A DNA stretch of 64,000 nucleotides, from assembly GCA_018340805.1 (NCBI GenBank), contig JACMZG010000008.1, positions 21,809,930 to 21,873,929 of the forward strand. The letters are read 5' to 3'. A program made the position numbers and the translations under genes. Below are positions 22,801 through 36,036 of this stretch, one piece after another (the stretch's first letter is position 1; the number at the start of each line of letters is the position of its first letter). Source of the stretch: Microvelia longipes (Eukaryota; Arthropoda; Insecta; Hemiptera; Veliidae). Below the pieces are notes generated by a model, which searched no databases, was not told where the DNA came from, and saw only the letters and a program-made list of their open reading frames with translations.

Positions 22801-24890
22801 AGTTATAAAAGTAGGGACGTTTGTAAGTAGCTTGCATCATGCTGTCTGTCTGAGTGTATTTGTTGCCACGCATAACTCTCACTGTGTTCATAGTAGAGTT
22901 GAAACATGGTATAAAAAGTCAAACATAAGGTCTAGTTATGCTATCTGATAGATATTTTTTAGACCATGTTAAAATTCGTGATAAGCCAATTTTGGATAAT
23001 TACTCAATAATCTAATACTGAGGTCGTGCGTTGCGAGACCAAAGTAAAACCACCTTTAGGTATTAACAAAATACGTTAACAATTAAGTTCAACCAAACTG
23101 GCTTGCTCATAAAAAATGTTGCACACTTATTTCCAGCCATAGAAGCATTCAGACTATAACGGTATTACTTTTAGGCGTTCGTCTAGACGCTTTTTTCAAC
23201 GACTGGAGGGAGAGACATGTAACACTCTTATTAAGTGGACGTAATAAAAAGAACATTTGAAGGGAAGAGGCAGCGATGAAAGCACTTCATGTATTGAAGG
23301 TGTAAGCATAGTAAGCGGGATGATAGGCCCTGATTTAGATGGAAAGTTGAAAGAATTTGAAGGTAAATCCAAATAAAGATATAACTATAAAACAATAAGA
23401 CTCGTAACGACCAACAAAATATATTGTATTGAAAGAAACGAAGATGTTTGTATATTTTCTTTTTATTTTAAATTATAATGTCATTTTCAGCCTTATAACA
23501 TCCTAGACCTTGGTTTAATTTGAGATCGAGCACACCGATACCAAAGCTAGCCCCCATACGTTATGGTTTATCTTGACATAGTTCTGAGGACGATCCAAGA
23601 AAATCCGAAGGAGTGAAGAAAACTTCCGAGGTTCCTGTACTAATTTTTTTTTTAAACGGATGCTAGATTTCATCTTCTTTATTCTTTTTCTTATTTCTCA
23701 TTCTTTCTTTATAGTTTAAATGGTTGTATTTATTTCAATAGAGGTAGAGAATCACGCGTGGACTTTTCATCACCGCAAGTTTTTATTTACCTACTTATTC
23801 ACATTATGTTTAAATAAAATCCTTACACGGACGTTTAAAATGCGTGCTTCTTTGCCTAACAATACTCTTAAGTTTTAGAGTCTATTCATTTTAACCTACA
23901 CAGTATCATTACTCGTGCTTACTCAATTATTTTCAAATTTTTCAACAAAAAAAAATTATTTCGGTCACAATCCCGGCTCTACTTCCTGCTAACTAAGCCA
24001 CCTCATTAGCGATTTTTTCCAATTTGTATTTCGCTGAAAGAGGTAAACAAAAAAGCAAATTAAAAAAAAATCCTAATCTAAAGCATCAAATGTTGTGTTT
24101 TTAAGCTCAAAGAATTTTTCTTTTTTAGCTTTTCTAATGTTAATATTTTATAATTTCCATATCTATAGAGAGTCTTTGTGGAAAAACGGTTTTGTTGCTC
24201 CCAAAGGTTTAAGTTTAAAAATTTCATTTTAATCTTTATATGCATATATGAGTAGGAAACTTTATACGTATGGTAAAAATGGTTGGTTATTTCAACTCCG
24301 AATTTTTTTAGTCTTAATACTAAAAGAAGGTCTTTATAGGTCTTTTTTATTTTTTTTACTCTGACCTCTTCTAGTCCATTAAGCGTTTTGTTTATTTTAT
24401 ACATTGTAAGGCCTCTTTTACACTTTTTTAATATTTGGCTCTAAAAGTACTTCAAGCTCAAGGGTATAGCACTTAACATGTACTTTACCCTCTTAGTGGC
24501 AAAGTTAAATGCATGCATAATATGATGTTTGACTTTGATATTTTTGTAATTTAAAGGGTCAAAACAATGTTTTACTAAGCTTATAATGTGTTCATGTTTT
24601 CCTTTTACACTTTATACTGTAGTTAGTTATTTTACGCTCGTAATTAAGTTTTATGAAAAAAGCATTCTGAATTTTAATTTTTTTAAAAGCACACAGAGCA
24701 CCGATTCTTTTTAAAACTCTAGTTGAATTTAAAGGAATTTTAATTTATGGAAACGAACTGAATAACATCGAAAATTATATTAACTTGTCTAGCCGTCTAT
24801 CCTACAATCCTTTACATGAAGCATCTCGAGACTATTTTCACCCCGTCGTATGTTTTTATTGAGACCATGACGAAATAAAAGATCTTGTTT
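22801..24890. other. No recognisable gene
   Basis: AT-rich sequence. The 108-codon minus-strand ORF at 24078-24404 (Lys-rich, no domain recognised) is the longest and may be a transposon remnant or chance. A family-A-like segment may lie near 22840-22920 (GTCTGTCTGAGTGTATTTG...ACTCTCACTGTGTTCATA). Confidence 0.4.
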
Positions 24891-25205
24891 AGCTGACGAT
24901 TTCATTGAAATTTTAGATAAAAGATCTTGTTTAGTGACGATTTTATTGAAATTTTAGATAAAAGATCTTGTTTATCTGACGATTTCATTGAAATTTTAGA
25001 TAATATATCTTGTTTGGCTGACGATTTTATTGAAATTTTAGATAAAAGATCTTGTTTATCTGACGATTTCATTGAAAGTTTAGATAAAAGATCTTGTTTA
25101 TCTGACGATTTCATTGAAATTTTAGATAAAAGATCTTGTTTAGTGACGATTTCATTGAAATTTTAGATAATATATCTTGTTTGGCTGACGATTTCATTGA
25201 CATTT
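24890..25205. repeat. 42-bp minisatellite, open on both strands
   Basis: Seven to eight tandem units of 42 bp, each with GATCTTGTTTATCTGACGA and TTCATTGAAATTTTAGATAA. Because 42 is divisible by three, a 14-residue unit is read through on each strand: SDDFIEILDKRSCL on plus and MKSSDKQDLLSKIS on minus. A variant unit with ATATATCTTGTTTGGCTG occurs twice (about 25002 and 25167), five units apart, hinting at a higher-order repeat. The reading frames are by-products unless proteomics says otherwise. Confidence 0.95.
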
Positions 25206-26515
25206 TATCTCGTTACCATTCTTAGTTTATAAGATATGAAGGCTCAAAGTTAGGTGGTTTTGATACTCACTGACTGACTCATTGTAATGCCATGGTAATT
25301 CTAGCTATCTTAGACACATAAAATTTGGTAAATATATGTATAAATGTTATTAAGCAATTTAAGAAACAAATTAGCTAATCTTATAATGTTTAATTTCTTC
25401 TTTCTAATATGCTCTTCTTCGAAAATTTACTAAAACAAAAATAACAAACCAATAGCAAACGACACCATATATGATGTTTACAATTACTTGTTGTTACAAT
25501 GTACAATTGTTACTTAGGTCAAATTTAGAAAAAGGTTCATACTTGGCAAATTACTTGTCTCCAGAAAAGAGATATTTTCAGCACAGCCCAAACAAACCTC
25601 TAGTTCTTTATGTATATTTAAATGTGTATTTTTAAGTAATGTTTATAAAACGCATCTTGCCACCAATGATTTCTTGATAGTTATTCCTACAATGTAACAC
25701 TTATACAATGTTTTAATGCAAACCAGTTGTTTCAATGTTTGTTTTGCTTTTATTTAAATTTTCACATCCACAAAGATTTTCTTAATACGTATTATAAAAC
25801 TCGGTTAGTTTATTTTTTCCTCAAACTGTTGACTGTTGTTTATTTATTTTATTCTAATAATATCTCATGTTTACATAACGCATACCGAACTGTACAATGT
25901 TGTTTAGACTCTATATACATTGTGTATAATGAGCATTCAAACGTCTGCATTGTTCTTTGCAACACTGATTTTTCACTTGCCAATATAATTATATTTTGCT
26001 GCCAAAATAGTTTTACCTTTGAGATATACAATATTTTCTTTTAATGACTTTTCTATATTTTATAAAAAGCTTTTTCTACTTAGTTTTTATTTTTATAGTG
26101 TTTTTCAATGCATTAATATTTCCTTTATTTTACTCGGCATGCAAAATTTGTCTACAGTTTTAGAAATAGAAAAAATAAATATATTTGCAGATTCAGTTTT
26201 TTTTATGTAATGAGGTTATTGTCGATGGCGTGACTTGAACTATATCTATTTTCTAGTTGCAATTTCTATCTATTTCTATTTCATCTCTTTTAAACTGTTC
26301 ATATCATATCATTTATTTATTTCTTTTAGGAGACGTTTTATGGTTTTAATACCTTATATTGGTTTAAAATTAAACAGTACTATTTTTATAACAATTTTAT
26401 GTGTTTTAATAAAATATTAATATTTTGATTAATTTTATTATGCTCTTTTCATTTGATAGTACTTGATGGATCAACACTGCTATATTCGTACCTAATCCTC
26501 TCTTCTATAGTCTTA
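25206..26515. other. No recognisable gene
   Basis: AT-rich sequence. Several 60-105-codon ORFs rich in Phe, Ile and Tyr lie at 25727-26420; their composition reflects base content and none has a recognisable domain. Confidence 0.45.
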
Positions 26516-26562
26516 GTTAGCAGTGGCATCACCAGTGCCGTGGTGCCACTGTTGCGCTAACC
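26516..26562. repeat. GC-rich imperfect hairpin
   Basis: GTTAGC-AGTGGCATCACCAG and the inverse ending TGGTGCCACT..GCTAAC pair over about 20 bp around a short GTGCCG centre. A GC-rich hairpin in AT-rich surroundings; possibly the end of a mobile element or a small RNA precursor. Confidence 0.6.
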
Positions 26563-27453
26563 GCTATTTATTATTCACTGTCAACTATTTTTGAACTTAA
26601 GAGTGTATACTAATAATTTCTTTCCAAGCGCGAGCCTACAGGGTTTTTTTAAAAAAAGAGTAAATATTTTATATACTATGTTTTACGAAAAAGACATAAA
26701 GCCTGCGTTGTCAAAGTGTCAAACACTCGTTATGGATGCCTAATAGAAACAATATAGAACCTTGAATAGGTTAGTAGCCCCCTTAAAATTTTGTTGTTTG
26801 TCAATTGTAGAGTTTTAACATAAAGTGAGGACACATGTTGTGCCCAGATTTGCTGATATCTAAATTTTATAGACTCTTCAATTTAATACAACAGCTGTAG
26901 TAATATATACAGCTGCTGATATTGTTCTGTTCATAAATGCAGAATTTTTCAAGACAGCACTAGTGCTTATTGCATAGTTGCGGCTCCTGTTAATATTTTG
27001 ACCGGATTCAGTTAGTATGCACTTACTGCGTACTAAGTGTATCCTCCATATACTTTAGGTATTATTAATAATAATACACAATTATTTATCTTGCAAGTTG
27101 ACGAACAGAGGGGCTACTTTGTCTGCTTGCTTGTTAATAATCTTCTCTCAACCTATAATATAGTACGACTCACCGTCAGTTGACTGCGTAGAAAATAGAC
27201 AGCATGGGAAAATAATACGAGGGAGCCAAGGAGGATATTTCTGGATGTTAAAGCTCGCCCTCAATTTCAAATTAGGCCAATCTTATTGGTTCCTCAACAA
27301 TATTTTCCCCCGCTGTCAACTGATTTTAGCCGTGTGTCGTACTATAAATTTACTTATTCGGCATTTGAGGATCTATGATAGTTACTTTATGTGCTAGTAT
27401 GGTCTGATTTATAGATCTGATCTTGAAGCGGCTGAAGGTTTAGACGTTTTTAC

Positions 27454-27600
27454 TTTTCCTCACTTATACTTTCGTAGGTACAAGGAAAATTATTGTGTTC
27501 AACCTAAAAATCTAAAACGAGATTTCAACATAATTATTAGTTTCAGCCATTTCCATGACGTTCTGAGTAGTTTTCATCATGATGTGTGTGTTTTTTTTTG

Positions 27601-27645
<45 letters not shown>

Positions 27646-27906
27646 TGTGTCACGCATAACTCCCGCTGTGTTTATGCTAGAGTGTTGAAACTTGGCACAA
27701 AAGTCAGAATTTAAGATAAGATAGTGCGTGAAACATACAGGTAGACAAACACTAACATAATCGCACACACAGACCGACACCACAATGAAAACCAGTCACA
27801 ACGTCATGAAAATAGATAAAACTAATGATTATGCTGCTCCTTTTTGTTTTGAATTTTCAGGGTGAACACAATGCTTTTTCTCATACCTTCGGTATTAGTG
27901 AGAAAA
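27454..27906. repeat. Family A hairpins in inverted pair
   Basis: A TTTTCCTCACTTATACTTTCG..GGTACAAGGAAAA hairpin at 27454-27489 and a CTTTTTCTCATACCTTCGGTATTAGTGAGAAAAG hairpin at 27874-27906 bracket about 380 bases. GTGTTCA.CCT follows the first, and its inverse GGTGAACACA precedes the second. The pair may be the two ends of one element of about 450 bp. A (GT)n tract lies inside. Confidence 0.5.
27602..27643. repeat. (GT)n microsatellite
   Basis: About 20 GT dinucleotides, giving a Thr-His reading on the minus strand that is not a gene. Confidence 0.97.
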
Positions 27907-30900
27907 GTAAAATAAAATTTTATTTTGCTTAGCTGTATAATGTCAATAGACTTGTCTTTTTATCTGCTTGAATAAGTTTAACATTTAAATGATTATGAAT
28001 TCAATAGATATTTCTCGTTATCGTATTGTATTAAAAGAATGTTCACCCGCATTTAATTTTATTTATTCCTAAAATATTTAATTTATTCCTCACAGTAACT
28101 AGTTTAAGATCTTATCTGAATTTCAAATTAAGTAAATTATAATAAAACTGTATGCTTGACTGATTTTTAAATTTTTGATCGAAATTTTGGTAGTTACTAA
28201 AGAGAAATGTATCTAGTTTATTCTGACAATATTAACATTTGTTAATAATATTAAAATAACAATAGTTATTGCTATTTTATTATTCCTTAGTTAAAGAAAA
28301 GGTATTCCTGGAGTGAAGTTGGAGAGAATGAAATATGACTGTGCAGATTTGAGTTTTAATAAGAAAAACATTTCGTCCTCATTTGAATACTTAATAGTGC
28401 AAGAGCTGAGTACAAATGGCATTTTGCCAGTTAGTGTCACTAAGCTTCCATGATCTTCCTGCATTATATTATTTACAACATTTAAATATTTGCATTTAAA
28501 TTATGTAAAAATCACAATATTTTTATATTATAGAAAAAATTAGTTTATTAAAATGTCTGTATAAATTATAATTATTCCCTATAATCTTAACTTTAAAAAG
28601 AACTGCATTTTTCTAATAAAATATTTTAAAGAAAAATCCATTTTAACACTTCATGGATTATCTTAATGGATTCCTAGTTAATTTTACACTCGATGGATTC
28701 AATCAGACCGGTACAGGATTTAACGATACGTGTAACTGACAAAAAAAAATTTAGAATGAAATTTATCCCTCCCCTTTACTTCCAATATTGGAATAAAAAT
28801 ATCTTAATTATTGCTACTTAAATCGAAGTTAACAATGCTACTATTTTTGTTCTGCTAGTCAAAATTAAAACGGTGTAGCAATCATCCAGATTAAACAACT
28901 TAAAAATATCCAAATTGGAAGTTATGGGGAGATGGTAAATTTTGAAAATTTAATTTTTTTTATGGAAAAACTACTTTATATGGAAATATTACTTGTCTCA
29001 GGGGGACAAGTAATATAGTTTATTTATAAAGGCTGAGAAGTGTCTCCTTCTGTCACGGCAATTAGATTTACCGACGAGCGAAGCGAGTCGGGAAAAATTG
29101 CCAAGATATAAAGACATTCTCAGCCGGATGGCTCGCACTTTTTTTGAGGTAGCACTCTTAATTGCATCGCTTATATACTTAATTGAAAAAAAATAGTCTA
29201 CGATCAAAAACAAAACAAAATGAACATTTTTAAAGAATTACAGTTACATTACAGTAATAGCGGCAATATATGAATTACTTTTACGTCCTAGGAGTTTTTT
29301 ACATTCATTACTGTCCTCGAGTGAAAAAGTACAATAACCTCCTATAACAATAATGTTGGTTTCTCATCCTAAAAATGGTCCAATAATAAAGTGCTCAATA
29401 CCAAAAACACAAAAACCCCTAAAAACCAACCTACCTCAAAAAAACAATTTTATAAGAATACTTTTTTCGCAAAGTCAAAATTAAGCCTACTTTACTCTTC
29501 ATTTATTTTAAAAAAAACAGCTTTTTAATTTAAAAAACGTACACAAGTAATTTGATAAGAATGAAACTAATGCTGATAATGAGATAAAAACCTTGCATAT
29601 GTGCATATGTTAGTCTTGGCACATGGTTAACAACCTTATACATGGATTGACAAGTGTGCCAGTTTTCAATCCGATCGCATCCTTGTTCCGCGTTCACTTT
29701 AAAAATACACTAAATATAGAGTTAAGAAAATGAAATCTACCTGCCTACCTAATGGTATGAATGCACCTTTTGGTATGACTAGTTTTACAAAAGTTTTAAT
29801 ATTTCCAGCTGTTTATCGAACTGTTACCGCCAGATCACTTGTATTGATCTGCTTGTACTTGAGTCCACTTTAATGGTTCTGCATCAGTATTTAATACTGT
29901 TAATACTACTTCTTTTCAAGCGAATTTTCACTAAAGGTAAGCATAGGGAGTCCTTCTTAGTGCGAGCGAATAGAACCCTATGCTACGCGCGAAACGTTTC
30001 TAGTACCTCTCACTCAAGTTTATAAATATTCAATTTTTGTAAAGTAAAGCAAATATTACTTGGGTCTAATGTTGCTCGTAGATTACAATGAAGCTTAACG
30101 AGCGACTCATTTTATTGTGTTTTAAGAATGCCTTAAACGAAGTATAAAAAGAACAAAAATAGATTTTCATTGTAAAACATTCAAATGTAGTTGTATCATT
30201 CATTGTTTAAATAACAAGTATATACAAATTAGTTAGCTGTTATTATTCTTGTAAGGAATAATGTACAGACTCGATTTGGTTAACCAACCTATTAGGAGGA
30301 CCTTTCACAGTCTCATTTTTGTATGATTCACGCTTACTTTGTGTCATTCTGCTTCGTCTGGAATTATATCATTCTCATTCTTATAGAATCTTTCTTCGTC
30401 TTTATTAATTCTATCTATTTTAATCTTAACTTTATCTTAATTCTTAATAATTATTAATTCCACCATTCTTTATATTACTCGATCAATAATGAAAGTTTTT
30501 AAAAATAAACAGTATACAAATTTGACTAAGTCTCATTATATTGTGAAAATTCCCAAAATGATTTAGACACAAAGTAAGGACGCCGCTGGATTACATCTAT
30601 TTATGTAACTAAAATCGCCTTGATTTTTGATATTTTGCTTGGAATCAGATTTATTTCTAGTAAAGCGGATTTTCTACCTTCCTTTTTAACAGAAGAGCTC
30701 TGATTCTCAGCTGGTACAACATCTTTTAGAGTTTTCTCAGAAATATCATTTTTAACAATTTATGACATTTAAGAAATATTTTTATCTCAGTGTCCTCCTT
30801 TTCCTTAAAAAGGGAAAGTCGCTTAGAAAATGTAACTTCCCTCCATTAACTTTATGTGTCTTTTATAAAATGACCTTAGATGGACACATTTTTGTTAATC

Positions 30901-33100
30901 CAGTGTTTAACGTCACTTATTTATTTATAGTGCAAGAAAATTTGATTTTATGTTTAAATTTTGGTCGGGGTTGCACCAAATTATTTTTTGGGATAATTCA
31001 TGCTAGCGCAACATGCCATTGACCTTATATTTGTTTCATGAGTGAAATTTAGATTTAACCACGACAATAAAAATTAAAAGATACTGGATTTATCGGCTAT
31101 ACTTACTAAGCATCTGAATAAAATTTCAGATGCAGAAAGCATAAAACAAGCAGCTGTGAGAGCCCTTAAAAATATACACTGAATATAATATTTATGCTTG
31201 TTTAAGTATGAATCCTACAATTTGTTAATTTTTAAAACATTTCAAATTTGACGGCTAAATCTTATCATTAAAGACTAAGGACTGTTCACTTACCTTAAAA
31301 ACCATCCAGTACCCTAGGTTACTAACTACTAAACTAACTAGGGGTACTTCAGTACCCATAGTTGACCCTAGCTTTGTATGAGACATAAACAGAAAAAAAT
31401 GTGGGTATAACTTTGTGAAAGCCTATTGGCAACCTTAAACATTATGATGTCTAGTCAACAAGGGTTGGACCTACAAATTTGAAATGTATTTTGGTACCCA
31501 GCATTATTAATCCCAATTGGTAGCTCTGACTTATTGGGATCTTAGTTTTCCTTTTTTTCTATTAATAAGGATCAGAAAAAGATATTTTTAACAGTATGTG
31601 TTAACGGGTAACACGAAATCCTAATTGTATGTTACTAATAAATTTAATATTATTATACTTATCGCTTACATGAATATTATGTCTTTATGGCTTTAAGCGC
31701 GGTTTATCTAGAACAATACTTAAGTGAGACTTATTTATAAAAGTAATTCAGTATAACCTATGTTCTAGAATATTATCTTTAAATGTTCGCTCAGTCAAGT
31801 TATTATTGTTAAAATGACCGTCTCGTGACTTCGGAAAAAGTTTAAGAATAAGTTTTGGCGCCTCTGATTGTTTGATCGAGCTAACTATGGCAACACCCTC
31901 TTTCAACTCTTTCGCCTTCAATTTAGTGTACACTTAACTTATTTATATTGAACGGATTTTCAACTTTTTCGTTATAGAACAGTTTAAGTGTTTGCTGGGG
32001 TTGAAAGGCCTGGCTCAAGGTTCATGTAATATCTATTGGATCTATTTTAAACTTCATACCTCACAATTTTATTATATAACAACTCTAAAATCCACTTAAA
32101 AATAATCTTGTTTTTCCTTGGCTTGTATTTAAAACATTAAGTACTCTTGAAACTTATTAATTTTATAAACCTTAAGCTTATTTATAGATATCTATTTATT
32201 GAGTGTCAAATTTTATGAAGCACTTGATCAATAAGATGAGGGTTTAGTTAATAAGAAATATTTATAATTTAAATATTCTAAAATGATTTCACTTAAATGA
32301 ATCTAAATCGAACTTCAATAGATCCGTATAATTTATTTATGATGTAATCACAGAATTAGTTAATTTTTGTTAATAAGTTGTGGACGCAACTAAGTATTAT
32401 TTTGTACACTTGAAAAAAATGACATCATGTACAAGTGAAAAATGAGAACCACGTGTTCCATCATAAATTTCTTTCAACTTTTTATGAATCTAAATATACT
32501 TTGCAAAATCTTGCGCCGAAGCTATAGTGGCCAGATTATTCATGAAAGGAATCATGAACTGTAGCTGGTTGATTATCAAGCTCACTTTACACCCACCCAG
32601 TTTTCTTGATAGCTTGGATATTAACTTATTGTCTCAGTTTCGACTTAACTGCAGTCCGATTTTTACTTCTATACCATTTTTTTGTTTTATTAACTTTGAA
32701 TTATATACTCAATTGTTTGAAACTATAATTACGCAGCATAGTTTTCTTCTCCAGAGTCAAAGAGCAGTAGGTTGAAACCTATGTATTTTCTAGACTTTAT
32801 CTGTCATATTCTACCTCTATAGTGACCATATGAAGTTATTCTGACCTGTACTTTGATATACATATAGCAATAACAGCTCACTGCGGTTGCACTTCTGAGT
32901 CCCAGAGCTCAAGTGTCAGAAAGTATCCAGACAACACATAAATTCTTAAGCGCTGTTTGCTTCTCAAGCAAGCATCAATAAACTTACCTATCAATAAGCC
33001 TGATATTAAGCGATACTTTCTTGTTGAAGACCTCAAAACATATCATTTAACCTCTTGAGACCGGCTCTACTAACATTTGAGAGAAAGTAAACAGTAGGCC
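27907..33100. other. No supported gene; scattered repeat fragments
   Basis: AT-rich sequence. Recognisable pieces are a family D core (CGACGAGCGAAGCGAGTCGG, 29072-29091) and a family A 3' block (about 29560-29650: AAACTAATGCTGATAATGAGAT...). ORFs at 30762-31022, 31748-31933 and 32527-32775 have no recognised domain. Confidence 0.45.
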
Positions 33101-33107
33101 CGCTATT

Positions 33108-33200
33108 AACGTGACAACCAAGTGGCCTAACTGAGATTTGAACCTGGGTTTCCTCGAGGCATCATAGACGCTCTTACTGAATCCATAGGTATTGCGCTTA
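33108..33200 (-). repeat. Possible tRNA-derived SINE head or tRNA pseudogene
   Basis: On the minus strand GGATTCAGTAAGAGCG (A-box-like, about 33170-33186) is followed about 30 bases later by CCAGGTTCAAATCTC (B box, about 33130-33145; consensus GGTTCGANTCC). Acceptor-stem pairing is poor, so this is not a functional tRNA. Confidence 0.4.
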
Positions 33201-33258
33201 AATGTGTAAATTGTACTTGCAATTAACGATATTTTCGTTAATTTATTTGAAAAAAAAA

Positions 33259-33382
33259 TGAAATTTATATTTATTTAGCAAAGCTACTAACAAAATGACA
33301 TACATAAATAATACAAAAAATGAAATGTATATTTATTTAGCAAAGCTGCATACAAAATAACATGCATAAATAACACAAAAAT
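33259..33382 (+). repeat. Two-copy 62-bp tandem duplication
   Basis: ATGAAATTTATATTTATTTAG...AATAATACAAAAA is repeated immediately as ATGAAATGTATATTTATTTAG...AATAACACAAAAA with a few substitutions. Confidence 0.8.
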
Positions 33383-33478
33383 TCAATTTTTAAATTTATA
33401 AAACTTAATTTTAACACAATTCATTTTGTCTTAAGGATTGCAAATAATAGGATGTTTAATATTATTTAATTATAAATA

Positions 33479-33624
33479 TTTATCATTGACATGCCTCCCT
33501 ACTTTAGTTAATTATATAGTAATGAGCTAGCGTTTCTACCTATCATCACTGTCCTAATGCAATGTATTGTATGCAAAGAAAACAATACAATATAACTATT
33601 ACAGTGAAAACAAATTATAAACAA
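33479..33624 (+). repeat. 146-bp direct duplication, copy 1
   Basis: Nearly identical to 33960-34105, with two substitutions seen (GCC/GTC and TGAAAA/TGGAAA). Such identity amid decayed repeats points to a recent event. Confidence 0.9.
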
Positions 33625-33959
33625 TTTCCCAGACAAAATGTATAAAAGCATTACCGTCACAAACAAAACAAAATAGAGAGAGTTGCAAACGTATAAAAGA
33701 GAATGGTTTGTCTAGTTTTATGTTTTGAGATAGAGGTTAAATTATTTGTTTGAAATATGACTAAAGGCCTTGCCGAGCTTTTATTTATTTTTATGGACTT
33801 TACTTTTGGTATACAGAGTAGAGTAGAGTAGTGAAGTAGTTCAGACGCACCAACATAAAATCCTTAAAAATATGTTGAAAACATGGTCCCAGACTTTCGA
33901 AAACATTCTCTCCCCCAGTATGTTGACTCCTGGGAATTCATACTTTCCCATTGACATAC

Positions 33960-34105
33960 TTTATCATTGACATGTCTCCCTACTTTAGTTAATTATATAG
34001 TAATGAGCTAGCGTTTCTACCTATCATCACTGTCCTAATGCAATGTATTGTATGCAAAGAAAACAATACAATATAACTATTACAGTGGAAACAAATTATA
34101 AACAA
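33960..34105 (+). repeat. 146-bp direct duplication, copy 2
   Basis: Second copy of 33479-33624, starting TTTATCATTGACATG and ending AAATTATAAACAA. It lies inside the TIR element while copy 1 lies outside it. Confidence 0.9.
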
Positions 34106-34106
34106 G

Positions 34107-34209
34107 TATATATATATATATTAGTAGAGTATATATATATATTAGTAGATATATATATTATATATATATATATATATATATTATATATTATATATATATA
34201 TATAATATA
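34107..34209. repeat. (TA)n microsatellite
   Basis: Interrupted TA repeat with two ATTAGTAGA interruptions, directly after duplication copy 2. Confidence 0.95.
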
Positions 34210-35569
34210 TACTGTGGTACTGTGGAGTGGATATTTAGGTGTAAACTTTTAACATAAATATGCTCAGAATTGAGCGAGATATGTACAATACCACATTGTC
34301 TCATTTGTGCCCACTCATCACTACTAAACTAATATGGAGACCAATCATGCAAATCATTATTATCCATCCTTTATGTTCTTTCTGTTGTTGTTTTCTAACT
34401 ATTTATCTCTATATTTTCTAGTTAAATATTATAATTATGTGGTTTATTCCTGCTGTATGTTCCTGTGCATATTATACTATAACTTTGTAAACTTTTTGGG
34501 AACACTGTGAAAGTAGTGTGAAATTTCTAAGAGTAATGTAGTTTCTAAAACTGTTAATATTTTGCCACGCTCCGATTTAACCTTTAAAAGTTACCTAGTT
34601 GGGTAAAAGAAATTAAAATAATAATGGTAAATTTGAACTCACAGGAGACAACTTAGTTGTAGTTGTGGCTATTTTCGAAAGTATAGGAACAAGTTTTCCC
34701 CTTTTGTTTTTGTACTTTATGTTGGTGCGTCTACAATTTTCTGCTCTATAGTATGTGTACACTTAATATCTACGTATATTTCATTATGCATTTACACAAT
34801 ATATCTCTTAAAAGTGCTTTATTGCTTTTACACTTATACTAGAATAAAGTATTTAACTTAACATTTAAATAAATAAAAGTTAGTCAATATTTTATATAAA
34901 TGTTATTAACAAAATTCAAGTATTCTTAAAAAGAATGAACAGCAAAATACTAATTCTTTAGACTTCATAGAATACGTATTTAAAAGAAACATATAACCTT
35001 TAAGGTAAATATCAAGTACCTAATAAATTACGAAGGCAATATAATTGCTGTAGTCTACTTGTGGTTTATTACTCATTCTATAACATGGTAACTTTGAAGG
35101 ATTAAGTTTCCTAAAAGTTGAAGAAGTTAATTCTTTAAGTAGGGTTGTGAACTCTCATTATTATTTCTGTCGATTTTTACGTCTTAGTCTTATTATGTGA
35201 TATAAAGGCGAAAATTATTTTTTGAAGGTATATAGGAATATATAATATGGTATGTTCTGGAACAGAATATCCTTTGATTATCATAAAATTATTTCTTAAG
35301 TGTTTAAGCCAAATCGTAAAAAAACAGGTACTGGCTTCCTCAATTTTTAACCATGCTAATCGGATTCGCTACGCTTAATTTATTACTATGTACTCAGAAT
35401 ATGGAGATCACTATAATATGTTGCTACGATAATAACATATACACACATAAAGATAAAAAAACACTTGCTAAAAACAAGTATTAATGTCTTCAAACACATA
35501 AAAAGGATAATTCAGGCAAAATTTCGGTTTACGATTTTTAGTACACTTTATGATTCATATAAACCAAGA

Positions 35570-36030
35570 GCCAGACCTAAAACTTGACTCATTTTATACT
35601 GCTTTACACAACATTTAATTTTACCTTTCTTTATATATGTATTTTTCTGTTTGCTATGTGCAAAACTTAGACAGAACATTTTTCATGGCAAAATTTTATT
35701 AATTAATTAATTAATTAAGTATTTATTAAACTAAAATTACTAAAACATTTTAATGTTTTTGTGAACCTCAAAACTTAGTTGTAGTTATCTAATTTTTAGT
35801 AAACACTCCTCTTTTTAGAAAAAAATTCAGCAACAAAAATATTGTCATCAAGTAATACATACAATAAACAGAGAACAACTTATTTGTACAATTATAATTA
35901 GTTCGATTTCTCAAGGTTTCTAACATGTGGAATGTCATAAAGTGCTCCAATCAGGATGGGCAGGCAATGTTTTCCTTCCTCATTTGTGTAAATTTGGCGT
36001 AAAACTGTAAAAAATGAGTCTCGTTACTGT
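35570..36030. mobile_element. Probable relative of the 8380-9010 TIR element
   Basis: The left part has AAGAGCCAGACCTAAAACTTGACTCATTTTA, close to 8370-8400. The right part (about 35945-36022), inverted, reads CATTTTTTACAG...GCCTGCCCATC..GATTGGAGCACTTTA, close to 8395-8475. Divergent ends, no transposase. Confidence 0.5.
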
Positions 36031-36036
36031 TCCGTA

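Larger units (their letters stand above)
33843..34732. mobile_element. Non-autonomous TIR element (~890 bp)
   Basis: The left end AGACGCACCAACATAAA (33843-33859) is matched by its inverse TTTATGTTGGTGCGTCT at 34716-34732. Similarity continues inward for some 60 bases (ACTTTCGAAAA near 33893 and its inverse near 34674). The interior has the second copy of the 146-bp duplication and an AT microsatellite, and no transposase. Confidence 0.65.

Noticed and set aside
25727..26420. Cluster of ORFs of 60-105 codons
   Set aside because: Extreme Phe/Ile/Tyr content follows from AT richness; no domain, overlapping frames on both strands.
27577..27783. Thr-His-rich ORF
   Set aside because: Translation of a GT microsatellite within repeat family A.
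33479..34105. Miniature LTR retrotransposon (TRIM) with 146-bp LTRs
   Set aside because: No TG...CA ends, no primer-binding site, no matching flanking duplication, and one copy lies inside a different TIR element.
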